From contig JACKKE010000001.1 in NCBI GenBank assembly GCA_020637595.1, forward strand, positions 186,001 through 250,000: 64,000 nt of DNA, written 5' to 3'. This stretch comes from Rhodobacter sp. GTDB taxonomy: Bacteria; Pseudomonadota; Alphaproteobacteria; Rhodobacterales; Rhodobacteraceae. The notes under the pieces are model-generated. The model did no database searches. It was not told the origin of the DNA and saw nothing but the letters and a program-made list of their open reading frames with translations. Made by a program: the position numbers and the translations under genes. Below are positions 33,729-43,640 of the stretch, piece after piece. Position 1 is the first letter of the stretch; each line of letters begins with the position of its first letter.

Positions 33729-36194
33729 TCAGATCATCGGCTTGATCGCCCAGATATCGTTCATATAGCCGCGGATCGTCCGGTCCGAGCTGAACCAGCC
33801 TGAGCGCGCGGTGTTCAGCGCGGCCATCCGATGCCAGGCGTCCTGATCGCCCCAGGCGTGGTCGACCCGGCGCTGCACATCCCAGTAGCTGTCGAAATCG
33901 GCGCAGACGGTGAAGTAGTCATGCGTGCGCAGGTTCTCGGTCAGCGCCTGATAGGTGGTGCGGTCACCGTGCGAGAACACGCCGCTTTCGATCAGGTCGA
34001 TGGCGTGGCGCAGGCGCGGGCTGGCGTCGATGGCGTGGGCCTGATGACGGGCATCGCGGCGGCGTTCCACGACCTCGTCGGCGGTCATCCCGAAGAGGAA
34101 GAAGTTGTCCGCCCCGACCAGCTCGCGGATTTCGACGTTCGCACCATCCAGCGTGCCGATGGTCAACGCGCCGTTCAGGCTGAACTTCATGTTGCCGGTG
34201 CCCGAGGCTTCCTTGCCGGCGGTCGAGATCTGTTCGGACAGGTCTGCTGCCGGGATCAGGCGCTCGGCCATCGTCACGTTGTAGTTCGGCGGATAGACCA
34301 CGGTCAGCATCTCGCGCGTCGTCTTGTCGGCGTTGATGACGCGGGCCACGTTGTTGATCAGGTGGATGATCTCCTTGGCCATGACATAGCCGGGCGCGGC
34401 CTTGCCGCCGAAGATCTTGACCCGCGGCGCCCAGCCGGCCGTCGGAGTCTCACGCATCTCATGCCAGAGGGCGATGGTTTCCAGGATGTTCAGGTGCTGG
34501 CGCTTGTATTCGTGGAAGCGTTTCACCTGCACGTCGAACATCGCCTGCGGGTCGACGGTGATGCCCATCTCGCGGCCGATCCACGCCGCCAGGCTGGCCT
34601 TGTTGCCGGCCTTGACCGCGGCGAAGGCGTCACGGAACGCTTGGGTTTCGATGGCGGGTTCGAGGTCGTGCAGCCGTTCGAGGTCGTCCTCCCAGCCCTC
34701 GCCGATGGTGTCGGTGATCAGCGTGGACAGGGCCGGGTTCGCCCCCTTTAGCCAGCGCCGCGGGGTGACGCCGTTGGTCTCGTTGACGATTCGGTCGGGG
34801 TGCAGGGCGTTCAGGTCCGAGAACACCGTCGACTTGACCAGATCGGTGTGCAGCGCCGAGACGCCGTTCACGCGGTTGGCCATGATAAAGCTCAACTCGC
34901 CCATCTTCACATCGCCGTTCTCGACGATGCTCGACTTGCGGCCCGGGTGCTGGCGGGCGTGCAGCTCGTCGATGCGTTCGATGATCTGCATATGGCGCGG
35001 CAGGATGCGGGCCATCAGCGAATCCGGCCAGCGTTCCAGCGCCTCGGGCAGCAGGGTGTGGTTGGTATAGGCCAGACAGGACCGCGCGGTTTCCACGGCG
35101 TCCTCGAAGGGCAGGCCGCGCTCGTCGGTCAGCAGGCGCACCAGTTCCGGGCCGGCGATTGCCGGGTGGGTGTCGTTCATCTGGATCGCCACGCGCGAGG
35201 GCAGGGCGCGCAGGTCGCTGTGCTCGGCCGAGAAGCGGCGCAGGATGTCGCGCAGCGAGGCGGCGGTAAAGAAGAACTCCTGCTTCAGGCGCAGTTCCTT
35301 GCCCTGGATCGTGGTGTCGTCCGGGTAGAGCACGCGGCTGATCGTGCGGGCCAGCGCCTCGGGCGCGGCGGCCTCCTCGAACTCGCCCTTGTTGAAGGCC
35401 GCGAGGTCGAAGGCGCTGACCGGCTCGGCGCCCCACAGGCGCAGGGTGTTGGCCCATTTGCCCTGCCAGCCGATCACCGGCGTGTCATAGGCCTTGGCGA
35501 TGATCGCGTCCGAGGGCGACCAGATCGCGGTGCGACCGTGCTCGTTGACGCTGCCGCCAAAGCCGATGCGGAACGAGGCCTCGGGGCGCTCGAATTCCCA
35601 GCCGTGGCTCTGGCGCAACCACTCTTCGGCGGTTTCGACCTGCCGGCCGTCGGCGTCGAAGCTCTGCTTGAAGAGGCCGTGTTCATAGCGGATGCCATAG
35701 CCATAGGCCGGGCAGCCCAGGGTCGACATCGAATCGAGGAAACAGGCCGCCAGACGGCCCAGACCACCGTTGCCCAGCGCCGCGTCGGGTTCGTCGTTCA
35801 GCACGGTGTGGAAATCATGGCCCAGATCGGCCACCGCGCCATGCGCGGCTTCGGTCAGGCCCAGGTTCATGATCGCGTCTTCCAGCAGGCGACCGATCAG
35901 GAATTCCATCGACAGGTAATAGACCCGCTTCGACTGCGCGGCATAGGTGGCGCGGGTGGCGCGGAACCAGGGCTCGATCACCTTGTCGCGAATCGCCAGC
36001 GTCAGGGCCATGCGCATGTCATAGACGCTGGCATGCGCCAGATCCTTGCCCATCGAGTATTCGAGATGCTTGAGAATCGCGGCGCGCAGGTCGATCGCAC
36101 TCATCGGCGGCATTTCCTTGCTGATCGAAGTCGGCTGCCAGCCCATCAGGCCGGACGTTCCCTTGTCGAACATCATCAAAGGCTTCGTCTTCAT
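33729..36194 (-). CDS. glgP: glycogen phosphorylase
   Basis: An 821-residue PLP enzyme releasing glucose 1-phosphate from glycogen. It has LSMEFLIGRLL, ALGNGGLGRLAACFLDS and the PLP-lysine region EASGTGNMKFSLNGAL. The SD AGGAG precedes the ATG at 36194. It is the first gene of the seven-gene glg operon, so synthesis and breakdown enzymes are made from one transcript; activity must then be balanced by allostery of GlgC and GlgP. Confidence 0.97.
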   Translation of the reverse strand: MKTKPLMMFDKGTSGLMGWQPTSISKEMPPMSAIDLRAAILKHLEYSMGKDLAHASVYDMRMALTLAIRDKVIEPWFRATRATYAAQSKRVYYLSMEFLIGRLLEDAIMNLGLTEAAHGAVADLGHDFHTVLNDEPDAALGNGGLGRLAACFLDSMSTLGCPAYGYGIRYEHGLFKQSFDADGRQVETAEEWLRQSHGWEFERPEASFRIGFGGSVNEHGRTAIWSPSDAIIAKAYDTPVIGWQGKWANTLRLWGAEPVSAFDLAAFNKGEFEEAAAPEALARTISRVLYPDDTTIQGKELRLKQEFFFTAASLRDILRRFSAEHSDLRALPSRVAIQMNDTHPAIAGPELVRLLTDERGLPFEDAVETARSCLAYTNHTLLPEALERWPDSLMARILPRHMQIIERIDELHARQHPGRKSSIVENGDVKMGELSFIMANRVNGVSALHTDLVKSTVFSDLNALHPDRIVNETNGVTPRRWLKGANPALSTLITDTIGEGWEDDLERLHDLEPAIETQAFRDAFAAVKAGNKASLAAWIGREMGITVDPQAMFDVQVKRFHEYKRQHLNILETIALWHEMRETPTAGWAPRVKIFGGKAAPGYVMAKEIIHLINNVARVINADKTTREMLTVVYPPNYNVTMAERLIPAADLSEQISTAGKEASGTGNMKFSLNGALTIGTLDGANVEIRELVGADNFFLFGMTADEVVERRRDARHQAHAIDASPRLRHAIDLIESGVFSHGDRTTYQALTENLRTHDYFTVCADFDSYWDVQRRVDHAWGDQDAWHRMAALNTARSGWFSSDRTIRGYMNDIWAIKPMI

Positions 36195-36344
36195 TCCCTA
36201 CTCCTGTCTAGCCCGTTGCGCCGGGACATGGTGCCGTGGCGCGCAATTTGGCGCCTCAGGAACGGGTATCGTTGACGAAAGGGGCGAAAAACAGGCGCAG
36301 TTGGTCTGCTTTGTTGACGAAACCGGGGAAATCTCAGGCGCGAG
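36195..36344 (-). promoter_or_regulatory. glg operon promoter region with a direct repeat
   Basis: The 150-bp region upstream of glgP contains GTTGACGAAA twice (36271-36280 and 36313-36322), 42 bp apart, about four helix turns. This spacing suits a regulator binding two sites on one DNA face. No regulator gene is nearby, and I cannot define -35/-10 boxes. Confidence 0.4.
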
Positions 36345-36386
36345 GGGCAAGGGCGGGCACAATCGGCGATTGTCCGGCCCTTGCCC
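36345..36386 (-). terminator. terminator stem-loop of the alpha/beta hydrolase gene
   Basis: Perfect arms GGGCAAGGGC / GCCCTTGCCC enclose an inner perfect stem ACAATC-ggc-GATTGT. It begins 7 nt behind the hydrolase stop codon on the minus strand. Confidence 0.7.
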
Positions 36387-36392
36387 GCAGAC

Positions 36393-37052
36393 TCAGCGCG
36401 AGACCTCGGTCAGGCGGCGGCGCACATAGGTTTTCACCGTGTCCAGCATCGGCTTCATGTGCAGGTCCTCGTCGCGGAAGAAGTGATCCGCGCCCTCGAT
36501 CTGCTCATGGGTGATGGTGATGCCCTTTTGTTCGTGCAGCTTCGACACCAGACCGGCGACATCCTTGGGCGGCGCGACGCGGTCGGCGGTGCCGTTGATG
36601 ATCAGCCCCGACGCCGGGCAGGGCGCGAGGAAGCTGAAATCATAAAGATTCGCCGGCGGTGCAACGGAGACAAAGCCGGTGATGTCGGGCCGGCGCATCA
36701 GCAGCTGCATGCCGATCCAGGCCCCAAAGCTGAACCCGGCAACCCAGCAATGGCGCGCGTTCTGGTTCATCGACTGCAGATAATCCAGCGCCGCCGCAGC
36801 ATCGCTGAGTTCGCCGATCCCCTGATCGTATTCGCCCTGGCTGCGCCCGACGCCGCGGAAATTGAACCGCAGCACGGAAAAGCCCATCTCGTGAAAGGCA
36901 TAGTGCAGGTTATAGACGACCTTGTTGTTCATCGTGCCGCCAAACTGCGGGTGCGGATGCAGGACGATGGCGATCGGGGCGTCGCGGTTCGGCTGGGGGT
37001 GGTAGCGGCCTTCAAGACGGCCGTCAGGGCCGGCAAAAATCACTTCGGGCAT
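36393..37052 (-). CDS. alpha/beta hydrolase (COG2945 type)
   Basis: A 219-residue hydrolase with the nucleophile elbow AGFSFGAW, an Asp in NGTADRVAPP and the catalytic His in GADHFF. The N-terminal LHPHPQFGGTMNNKVV is typical of the COG2945 group. It is probably cytoplasmic; substrate unknown. It is divergent from iscR, with 210 bp between them. Confidence 0.88.
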   Translation of the reverse strand: MPEVIFAGPDGRLEGRYHPQPNRDAPIAIVLHPHPQFGGTMNNKVVYNLHYAFHEMGFSVLRFNFRGVGRSQGEYDQGIGELSDAAAALDYLQSMNQNARHCWVAGFSFGAWIGMQLLMRRPDITGFVSVAPPANLYDFSFLAPCPASGLIINGTADRVAPPKDVAGLVSKLHEQKGITITHEQIEGADHFFRDEDLHMKPMLDTVKTYVRRRLTEVSR

Positions 37053-37100
37053 CCGGGGACCTTCTGCTGAACGGACGGTTCGCGGCCTGCGCTTCGATTG

Positions 37101-37136
37101 TTGACAAAAGAAGTCGACATACCTAGAACGGTTCTA
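37101..37136 (+). promoter_or_regulatory. iscR: iscR/suf promoter with operator over the -10 box
   Basis: TTGACA (37101-37106), 17 bp, TAGAAC (37124-37129). The -10 box is the left arm of the perfect palindrome TAGAAC-G-GTTCTA (37124-37136), so a protein bound there would block polymerase. The palindrome resembles alphaproteobacterial iron-control sites (IscR- or Irr-type). This suits autoregulation by IscR. Confidence 0.7.
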
Positions 37137-37262
37137 ATTACTGCCCCCGGCCCAAGCGCATCGAGGGGCGCAGAGTCGGGAGGGCGGGTTAGCAGTAAGC
37201 AAGCCTGTCCCATCCGTCAACTTTTTTGCGCCCCGCACCATGTCGGGGCCGGAGATCCGGCG

Positions 37263-37727
37263 ATGAAGCTGTCGACGAAAGGGCGCTATGCGATGGTGGC
37301 GATGGTCGATCTCGCCATCCTGACCAACCGTGCCGAAACGCGCCATGTCTCGCTGGCCGAGATCGCCCGCCGGCAGGATGTCAGCCAGGCCTATCTGGAA
37401 CAGCTTTTCGTCAAGCTGCGCCGCGCCGGACTGGTGGAATCGGTGCGCGGCCCCGGCGGCGGTTACCGGCTGTCGCGCCCGGCGACCGAGATTCGCGTGG
37501 CCGAAGTGCTGGAAGCCGTCGAGGAGACGGTGAACGCGCTGGAAATGGGGGCCGGGGCCTCGGGTGGGATTTCCGGCAGCCAGGCGCAGTCGATGACCAA
37601 CCGGCTGTGGGAAAGCCTGTCGGCGCAGGTCTATGTTTTCCTTCACCAGACCTCGCTGGCGGATGTCGCGGGGAACGGCCTCAGGCCCTGTCCGGCGGTG
37701 CCCAGCCTGTTTCGGGTCACCGCATGA
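37263..37727 (+). CDS. iscR: Rrf2-family regulator IscR, single-cysteine type
   Basis: A 154-residue Rrf2 repressor with the winged helix KLSTKGRYAMVAMVDLA, LAEIARRQDVSQAYLEQLF and VRGPGGGYRLSRP. The three cluster cysteines of E. coli IscR (Cys92, 98, 104) are all absent; that segment here reads EMGAGASGGISGSQAQS. Only Cys143 remains near the C-terminus. A similar cysteine-poor IscR is known from Rhodobacter sphaeroides. It heads the suf operon and overlaps the desulfurase gene as ATGA. Likely an iron/Fe-S-responsive repressor of suf. Confidence 0.93.
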   Translation: MKLSTKGRYAMVAMVDLAILTNRAETRHVSLAEIARRQDVSQAYLEQLFVKLRRAGLVESVRGPGGGYRLSRPATEIRVAEVLEAVEETVNALEMGAGASGGISGSQAQSMTNRLWESLSAQVYVFLHQTSLADVAGNGLRPCPAVPSLFRVTA

Positions 37728-38791
37728 CGGCGCGTCTCTATCTGGACTGGAACGCCTCGACGCCGCTCAGGCCCGAGGCGCGGGCGGCAATGCTGGCGGC
37801 GATGGATGTCACCGGCAACGCCAGTTCGATCCACGCCGAGGGGCGCGGGGTGCGCGCGATCATCGAACGCGCGCGCGCGCAGGTCGCGGCGGCGCTGGGG
37901 GCCGAGGGGGCGGATATCGTCTTTACCTCGGGCGCGACCGAGGCCGCGGCGCTGGCCTGCGCGGGGCGTGGTTTGCACTGCGCGGCGGTCGAGCATGACG
38001 CGGTCGCCGCCTGGTGTGCGGTGGATCTGCCGGTCGATGCCGCGGGCCGCGTCACGGTGACGCAGCCCCGGGGCAGCGCCCTGCAGCTGGCCAACTCGGA
38101 GACCGGCATCGTGCAGGATCTGCCCGAGGGGCTGGCGGTCAGCGACCTGACCCAGGCCTTTGGCAAGCTGCCGTTCGCCTTCAACTGGCTGGGCTGCGAC
38201 GCCGGGCTGGTCAGCGCGCACAAACTGGGCGGGCCCAAGGGCGTGGGCGCGCTGGCGCTCAGGCCGGGGATCGACCTGACCGCGCAGATCCGCGGCGGCG
38301 GGCAGGAAATGGGCCGGCGCGCGGGCACCGAGAACGTGATCGGCATCGCCGGCTTCGGCGCGGCGGCCGAAGCGGCGGCACGCGATCTGGCGAATGGCGT
38401 CTGGGACGCGGTTGCCGAAGTTAGAAATAGTCTAGAACAGGCTCTGGAAGCCGAGTGCCCCGGGACTATCTTGGTGGCCAAGGGACGACCCCGGCTGCCC
38501 AACACGATCAGCCTGATCGCGCCGGCCTGGAAGGGCGAGACCCAGGTGATGGCGATGGACCTTGCCGGGTTCGCGGTGTCGGCGGGGTCGGCCTGCGCTT
38601 CGGGCAAGGTCAGCGTCAGCCGGGTTCTGACCTCGATGGGGTTCGACCAGGGTCAGGCGGGATCGGCGCTGCGGGTGTCGATCGGGCCGGGGGTCGGAGA
38701 GGACGACGCGATGCGCTTCGCGCAAGCCTATGCCAGGGCCTGGGGCCGGGCCCGGGACAGACAGAAACAAGCGGGCGCGGACCTGCGATGA
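37724..38791 (+). CDS. cysteine desulfurase, NifS/IscS-like
   Basis: A 355-residue class V aminotransferase fold enzyme. DWNASTPLRPEA and NASSIHAEGR are family landmarks; the PLP lysine is in SAHKLGGPKG and the catalytic Cys in SAGSACASGKVS. It supplies sulfur for Fe-S clusters beside the separate SufS at the end of the operon. It is joined to iscR by ATGA. An unusual rare-codon patch lies at 38418-38475. Confidence 0.93.
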   Translation: MTARLYLDWNASTPLRPEARAAMLAAMDVTGNASSIHAEGRGVRAIIERARAQVAAALGAEGADIVFTSGATEAAALACAGRGLHCAAVEHDAVAAWCAVDLPVDAAGRVTVTQPRGSALQLANSETGIVQDLPEGLAVSDLTQAFGKLPFAFNWLGCDAGLVSAHKLGGPKGVGALALRPGIDLTAQIRGGGQEMGRRAGTENVIGIAGFGAAAEAAARDLANGVWDAVAEVRNSLEQALEAECPGTILVAKGRPRLPNTISLIAPAWKGETQVMAMDLAGFAVSAGSACASGKVSVSRVLTSMGFDQGQAGSALRVSIGPGVGEDDAMRFAQAYARAWGRARDRQKQAGADLR

Positions 38792-38811
38792 CGAAAGACG
38801 GGAAGACAACG

Positions 38812-40338
38812 ATGGCGGCTCTGGACACGGCCAACAGCATTCGTGAGGGCGTCGACCGCGAGACGGTCGAAACCGTCCAGTCGATGGCTGGCAAATACAA
38901 GCACGGCTGGGAAACCGAGATCGAGATGGAGTTCGCGCCGAAAGGCCTGAACGAAGACATCGTGCGCCTGATCTCGGAAAAGAACGCCGAGCCGGAATGG
39001 ATGACCGACTGGCGCCTGCAGGCCTTCCGCCGCTGGCAGCAGATGGAAGAGCCCGACTGGGCGATGCTGGACATCCCGGCGATCGACTATCAGGACCAGT
39101 ATTATTACGCCAAGCCCAAGAGCATGGTCGAAAAGCCCAAGTCGCTGGACGAGGTCGACCCCAAGCTGCTTGCGACCTATGAGAAGCTGGGCATCCCGCT
39201 GAAGGAGCAGATGATCCTGGCCGGCGTCGAGGGTGCCGAGGGCGAGGCCGCGGCGCCGCGCAAGGTCGCGGTCGATGCGGTGTTCGATTCCGTCAGTGTC
39301 GGCACGACGTTCAAGGAAGAGCTGAAGAAGGCCGGCGTCATCTTCTGCTCGATCTCCGAGGCGATCCGCGAGTATCCGGACCTGGTCAAGAAATACCTCG
39401 GCTCGGTGGTTCCGACGACCGACAACTTCTTTGCCACGCTCAACAGCGCGGTGTTTTCGGACGGCTCGTTCGTCTATGTGCCCGAGGGCGTGCGCTGCCC
39501 GATGGAGCTGTCGACCTATTTCCGCATCAACGCGGAAAACACCGGACAGTTCGAACGCACGCTGATCATCGCCGACAAGGGCGCCTATGTGTCCTATCTG
39601 GAGGGCTGCACCGCACCCAAGCGCGACACCAACCAGTTGCACGCGGCGGTGGTGGAAATCGTCATTCTGGAAGATGCCGAGGTCAAGTATTCGACCGTCC
39701 AGAACTGGTATCCGGGCGACGAGGACGGCAAGGGCGGGATCTATAACTTCGTCACCAAGCGCGCGGATTGCCGCGAGGACCGCGCCAAGGTGATGTGGAC
39801 CCAGGTCGAGACCGGCTCGGCCATCACTTGGAAATACCCGTCCTGCGTGCTGCGCGGCGATGACTCGTCGGGCGAGTTCTATTCGATCGCCATCACCAAC
39901 AACTGGCAGCAGGCCGACACCGGCACCAAGATGGTGCACCTGGGCAAGAACACGCGCTCGCGCATCGTGTCCAAGGGGATTTCGGCGGGGCATGCGCAGA
40001 ACACCTATCGCGGGCTGGTCAGCATGCACCCGCGTGCGTCGAATTCGCGCAACTATACCCAGTGCGACAGCCTGCTGATCGGCGACAAATGCGGCGCGCA
40101 TACCGTGCCCTATATCGAGGTGCGCAACGCCTCATCCCGTGTCGAGCACGAGGCGACGACCTCGAAGGTGGACGACGACCAGCTGTTCTACTGCCGCCAG
40201 CGCGGCATGGACGAGGAAGAGGCCGTGGCGCTGGTGGTCAATGGTTTCTGCCGCGAGGTGCTGCAGGCTCTGCCGATGGAATTCGCGATGGAAGCGCAGG
40301 CGCTGGTCGCGATCTCGCTGGAAGGAAGCGTGGGGTGA
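38812..40338 (+). CDS. sufB: Fe-S cluster assembly scaffold SufB
   Basis: A 508-residue SufB with FVYVPEGVRCPMELSTYFRIN, YLEGCTAPKRDTNQLHAAVVE, SKGISAGHAQNTYRG and EHEATTSKVDDDQLFYCRQRG, the last near the active Cys region. It forms the SufBC2D scaffold with SufC and SufD. GGAAG lies 7 nt before ATG 38812. An upstream ATG at 38788 overlaps the desulfurase stop and would add eight residues (MTKDGKTT); both are possible. Confidence 0.96.
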   Translation: MAALDTANSIREGVDRETVETVQSMAGKYKHGWETEIEMEFAPKGLNEDIVRLISEKNAEPEWMTDWRLQAFRRWQQMEEPDWAMLDIPAIDYQDQYYYAKPKSMVEKPKSLDEVDPKLLATYEKLGIPLKEQMILAGVEGAEGEAAAPRKVAVDAVFDSVSVGTTFKEELKKAGVIFCSISEAIREYPDLVKKYLGSVVPTTDNFFATLNSAVFSDGSFVYVPEGVRCPMELSTYFRINAENTGQFERTLIIADKGAYVSYLEGCTAPKRDTNQLHAAVVEIVILEDAEVKYSTVQNWYPGDEDGKGGIYNFVTKRADCREDRAKVMWTQVETGSAITWKYPSCVLRGDDSSGEFYSIAITNNWQQADTGTKMVHLGKNTRSRIVSKGISAGHAQNTYRGLVSMHPRASNSRNYTQCDSLLIGDKCGAHTVPYIEVRNASSRVEHEATTSKVDDDQLFYCRQRGMDEEEAVALVVNGFCREVLQALPMEFAMEAQALVAISLEGSVG

Positions 40339-40532
40339 CCCTGTCGCTGGCTCTCAGGCGCACGCTGCTGCAGGCGGTGCTGTTCACCGTGGCCTTCGTC
40401 GTGCTGTCGGCGGTGGGTGATGCATGGTGGGCGCGGGAAACCGCGCTGGCCGAGCGCGCGGTGACCGCCGCCGTCGGCTTTGGCGCGTTCTGGCTGATGT
40501 TGGCCTATCGGAAAAAGGCGAAATCCGCATGA
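40335..40532 (+). CDS. small two-helix membrane protein
   Basis: A 65-residue hydrophobic protein beginning with GTG inside the sufB stop (GTGA). Two predicted membrane helices (about 9-27 and 39-57) flank an acidic DAWWARE segment, and the C-terminus is basic (YRKKAKSA). I do not recognise it. Tight coupling on both sides (GTGA in, ATGA out) supports real translation as part of the suf operon. Confidence 0.75.
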   Translation: MTLSLALRRTLLQAVLFTVAFVVLSAVGDAWWARETALAERAVTAAVGFGAFWLMLAYRKKAKSA

Positions 40533-40840
40533 TCCTGACCACGACCCCCAGTATCGAAGGCCGCGCGATCACCGGCTACAAGGGCATCGTCACCGGCGAG
40601 GCGATCCTTGGCGCGAACATCTTTCGCGATCTCTTCGCCTCGGTGCGCGACATCGTCGGCGGGCGCGCCGGCGCCTATGAGGCCGAGCTGGGCAAGGCGC
40701 GCAAGACCGCGCTGCGCGAGATGGAAGAGGCCGCTGCCGCGCTGGGGGCGCAGGCGGTGGTCGGTGTCGACCTCGACTATGAGGTGATCAACAACATGCT
40801 GATGGTGTCCGCCTCGGGCACCGCGGTGACGCTGGGATAA
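40529..40840 (+). CDS. YbjQ/UPF0145 family protein
   Basis: A 103-residue YbjQ-like protein: MILTTTPSIEGRAITGYKGIVTGE at the start, then EAELGKARKTALREMEEAAAALGAQAVVGVDLDYE, the family's conserved core. Proteins of this family form ring-like oligomers and were once called heavy-metal binding; the function is unknown. ATGA overlap with the preceding small gene. Its place inside a suf operon hints at a link with metal handling, by context only. Confidence 0.9.
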   Translation: MILTTTPSIEGRAITGYKGIVTGEAILGANIFRDLFASVRDIVGGRAGAYEAELGKARKTALREMEEAAAALGAQAVVGVDLDYEVINNMLMVSASGTAVTLG

Positions 40841-40847
40841 GGCGAAC

Positions 40848-41042
40848 ATGAACTGGAAATGGCTTCTCACCGCTGCCGAGCCGCGTCCGCGGTATGTGCT
40901 TCTGGTGGTGATCGGCGTCGTGCTGATGATGACGCTGACCTATCCGATCTGGCAGCCGGGCGGGCGCGGCATGGCGGCCTTTACGGCTGTCTGTGCGGTG
41001 GTGCTCAGCCATCTGTCGGCCAAATTCGTGATGCGCCGCTGA
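40848..41042 (+). CDS. small membrane protein in the suf operon
   Basis: A 64-residue protein with two hydrophobic stretches (about 16-34 and 42-58) and a basic end (KFVMRR). It starts 7 bp after the ybjQ-like gene and ends 21 bp before sufC. No family recognised; operon position supports it as a real gene. Confidence 0.7.
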   Translation: MNWKWLLTAAEPRPRYVLLVVIGVVLMMTLTYPIWQPGGRGMAAFTAVCAVVLSHLSAKFVMRR

Positions 41043-41063
41043 TACGCGAAACGGGATAAGAAA

Positions 41064-41818
<755 letters not shown>

Positions 41819-41822
<4 letters not shown>

Positions 41823-43129
41823 CGGCAGCCGTCGCGACCTCGCCCCGCGCGGCCCGGCTGGCGGCGCGGCTGCAGGCCACGCAAGAGCGCATGGCCAAGG
41901 TTCCGCTGCCGGCCTCGCCGGGCTGGCTGCTGCGAGCGCGTGAGGGGGCCGTGGCGCGGCTCAACGCCACCGGGCTCCCGGAAAAGCGTGACGAATACTG
42001 GCGCTATACCGATCCTGCCGCGCTGATTGCGCCGACCCCGCCCAGCGTCGATGTCTTCGAGATCACCGACGAGCCGCTGGTTTTCGACCATGTCGACCGG
42101 CTGCGGCTGGTGTTCGTCGATGGCGTGTTCGATGCCGCCGCCTCGGACCCGCTGGAGGCCGAAGGGATCGAGATTTCGCGCCTGGCCGAGGCCACCGACA
42201 TCCACTGGGCGCAGGATCTCTACGGCGCGCTCGAAGCCCGGGCACAGGCCCCCGTCGCCCGTCCGCTGGCCGCGCTGAACAGCGCGACGGCGACCGATGG
42301 CGTGCTGATCCGGGTGACCGGCAAGGTCGATCGCCCGGTGTCGGTGTGCTATCTGCGCCGGAAAGCGGCCAGCGATGCCATCCTGCACCACGTTCTGCGC
42401 CTCGAACCCGGGTCCGAGATGACGCTGCTGGAAAACGGCCCCGGCGCCGCGCGCAGCTCGATCGTCTCCGAGATCGACATCGCCGAGGGCGCGGTGCTGC
42501 ACCATGTGCGGACGATGGGGCGGGACCATCAGCGCATCGGGACCACGCATCTCTTTGCCCGGCTGGGGGCCGGGGCACGGCTGAAATCGTTCTCGCTGTC
42601 GGTCAACGGCCGGCTGATGCGCAACGAGGCGATGGTCTGGATGACCGGCAAGGGCGGCAGCGCCCATATCGCCGGTGCGGCGATGGGCGACGGGGCCTTC
42701 CTGCATGACGACACGGTGTTCGTGACGCATCAGGCGCCGGACTGCGAAAGCCGGCAGGTGTTCAAGAAGGTGCTGCGCGGCGGTGCGGTGGGCGTGTTCC
42801 AGGGCAAGATCCTGGTCGAGCAGCCCGCCCAGCAGACCGATGGCTACCAGATCAGCCAGTCGCTGCTGCTGGACGAACGCAGCCAGTTCCTGGCCAAGCC
42901 GGAGCTGGAGATCTACGCCGACGACGTGAAATGCTCGCATGGGTCGACCTCGGGCGAGATCGACGCGGATCACCTGTTCTACCTGCGCGCCCGTGGCGTG
43001 CCCGAGGACGAGGCCAAGCTGCTGCTGGTGCTGGCCTTTCTGGCCGAGACGCTGGACGAGATCGACCGCGAGGATATCGCGGAAGACATGCGTCAGCGCC
43101 TGCGCGGCTGGCTGGAGCGGCATCGCTGA
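41819..43129 (+). CDS. sufD: Fe-S cluster assembly protein SufD
   Basis: A 436-residue beta-helical SufB paralogue. It shows KRDEYWRYTDP near the N-terminus, then KILVEQPAQQTDGYQISQSLLLDERSQ-type and DDVKCSHGSTSGEIDADHLFYLRARG segments characteristic of SufD. It partners SufB at the cluster-assembly interface. ATGA coupled to sufC. Confidence 0.96.
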
Positions 43130-43133
43130 TCCC

Positions 43134-43631
43134 ATGTCCGTCACTGCCGACATCCTGCGCAGCTATCGCGCCCCCCGCGAGGTTCTGCGCCGCCTGCGCA
43201 GCGGCTCGCGGCGCGAGGGGCGGATCCTCGTCTATCTGATCCTGGCCTGCGGGCTGATCTTTGTCGCGCAATGGCCGCGCCTGGCGCGCGAGGCGCATCT
43301 CGACGAAGGGGTGCCGCTCGAGGCGCTGATGGCTGGGGCACTGTTCGCCTGGGTGTTCATCGCGCCACTGGTCTTCTACCTGCTGGGCGCGATCCTGACG
43401 CTGGTCCTGAAACTGGCGGCCCCGGCGGTCGACGGGTTCGACGTGCGGCTGGGGCTGTTCTGGTCGCTCTTGGTCGCCAGCCCGCTGGCGCTGCTGCACG
43501 GGCTGGGCATGGGGATGATCGGCGCGGGGCCGGCGGTCTCGTTGACCTTCCTGATCGTCGTTGCGGTGTTTGTCGTGGTGCTGGTGGCGGCCCTGCGCGT
43601 GGCGCTTGAAGCTGCGCGGGCAGGGGCGTAG
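43134..43631 (+). CDS. YIP1-family membrane protein
   Basis: A 165-residue membrane protein with about five helices and an N-terminal amphipathic region (YRAPREVLRRLRSGSRREGR). The fold is that of bacterial YIP1-like proteins. It begins 4 bp after sufD. Function unknown; a second, related membrane protein follows directly. Confidence 0.75.
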   Translation: MSVTADILRSYRAPREVLRRLRSGSRREGRILVYLILACGLIFVAQWPRLAREAHLDEGVPLEALMAGALFAWVFIAPLVFYLLGAILTLVLKLAAPAVDGFDVRLGLFWSLLVASPLALLHGLGMGMIGAGPAVSLTFLIVVAVFVVVLVAALRVALEAARAGA

Positions 43632-43640
43632 GAACCCGGT

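Noticed and set aside
37226..38791. A single 521-codon protein covering iscR and the desulfurase
   Set aside because: The upstream part is the shadow frame of iscR; the desulfurase starts at ATG 37724 with an ATGA overlap.
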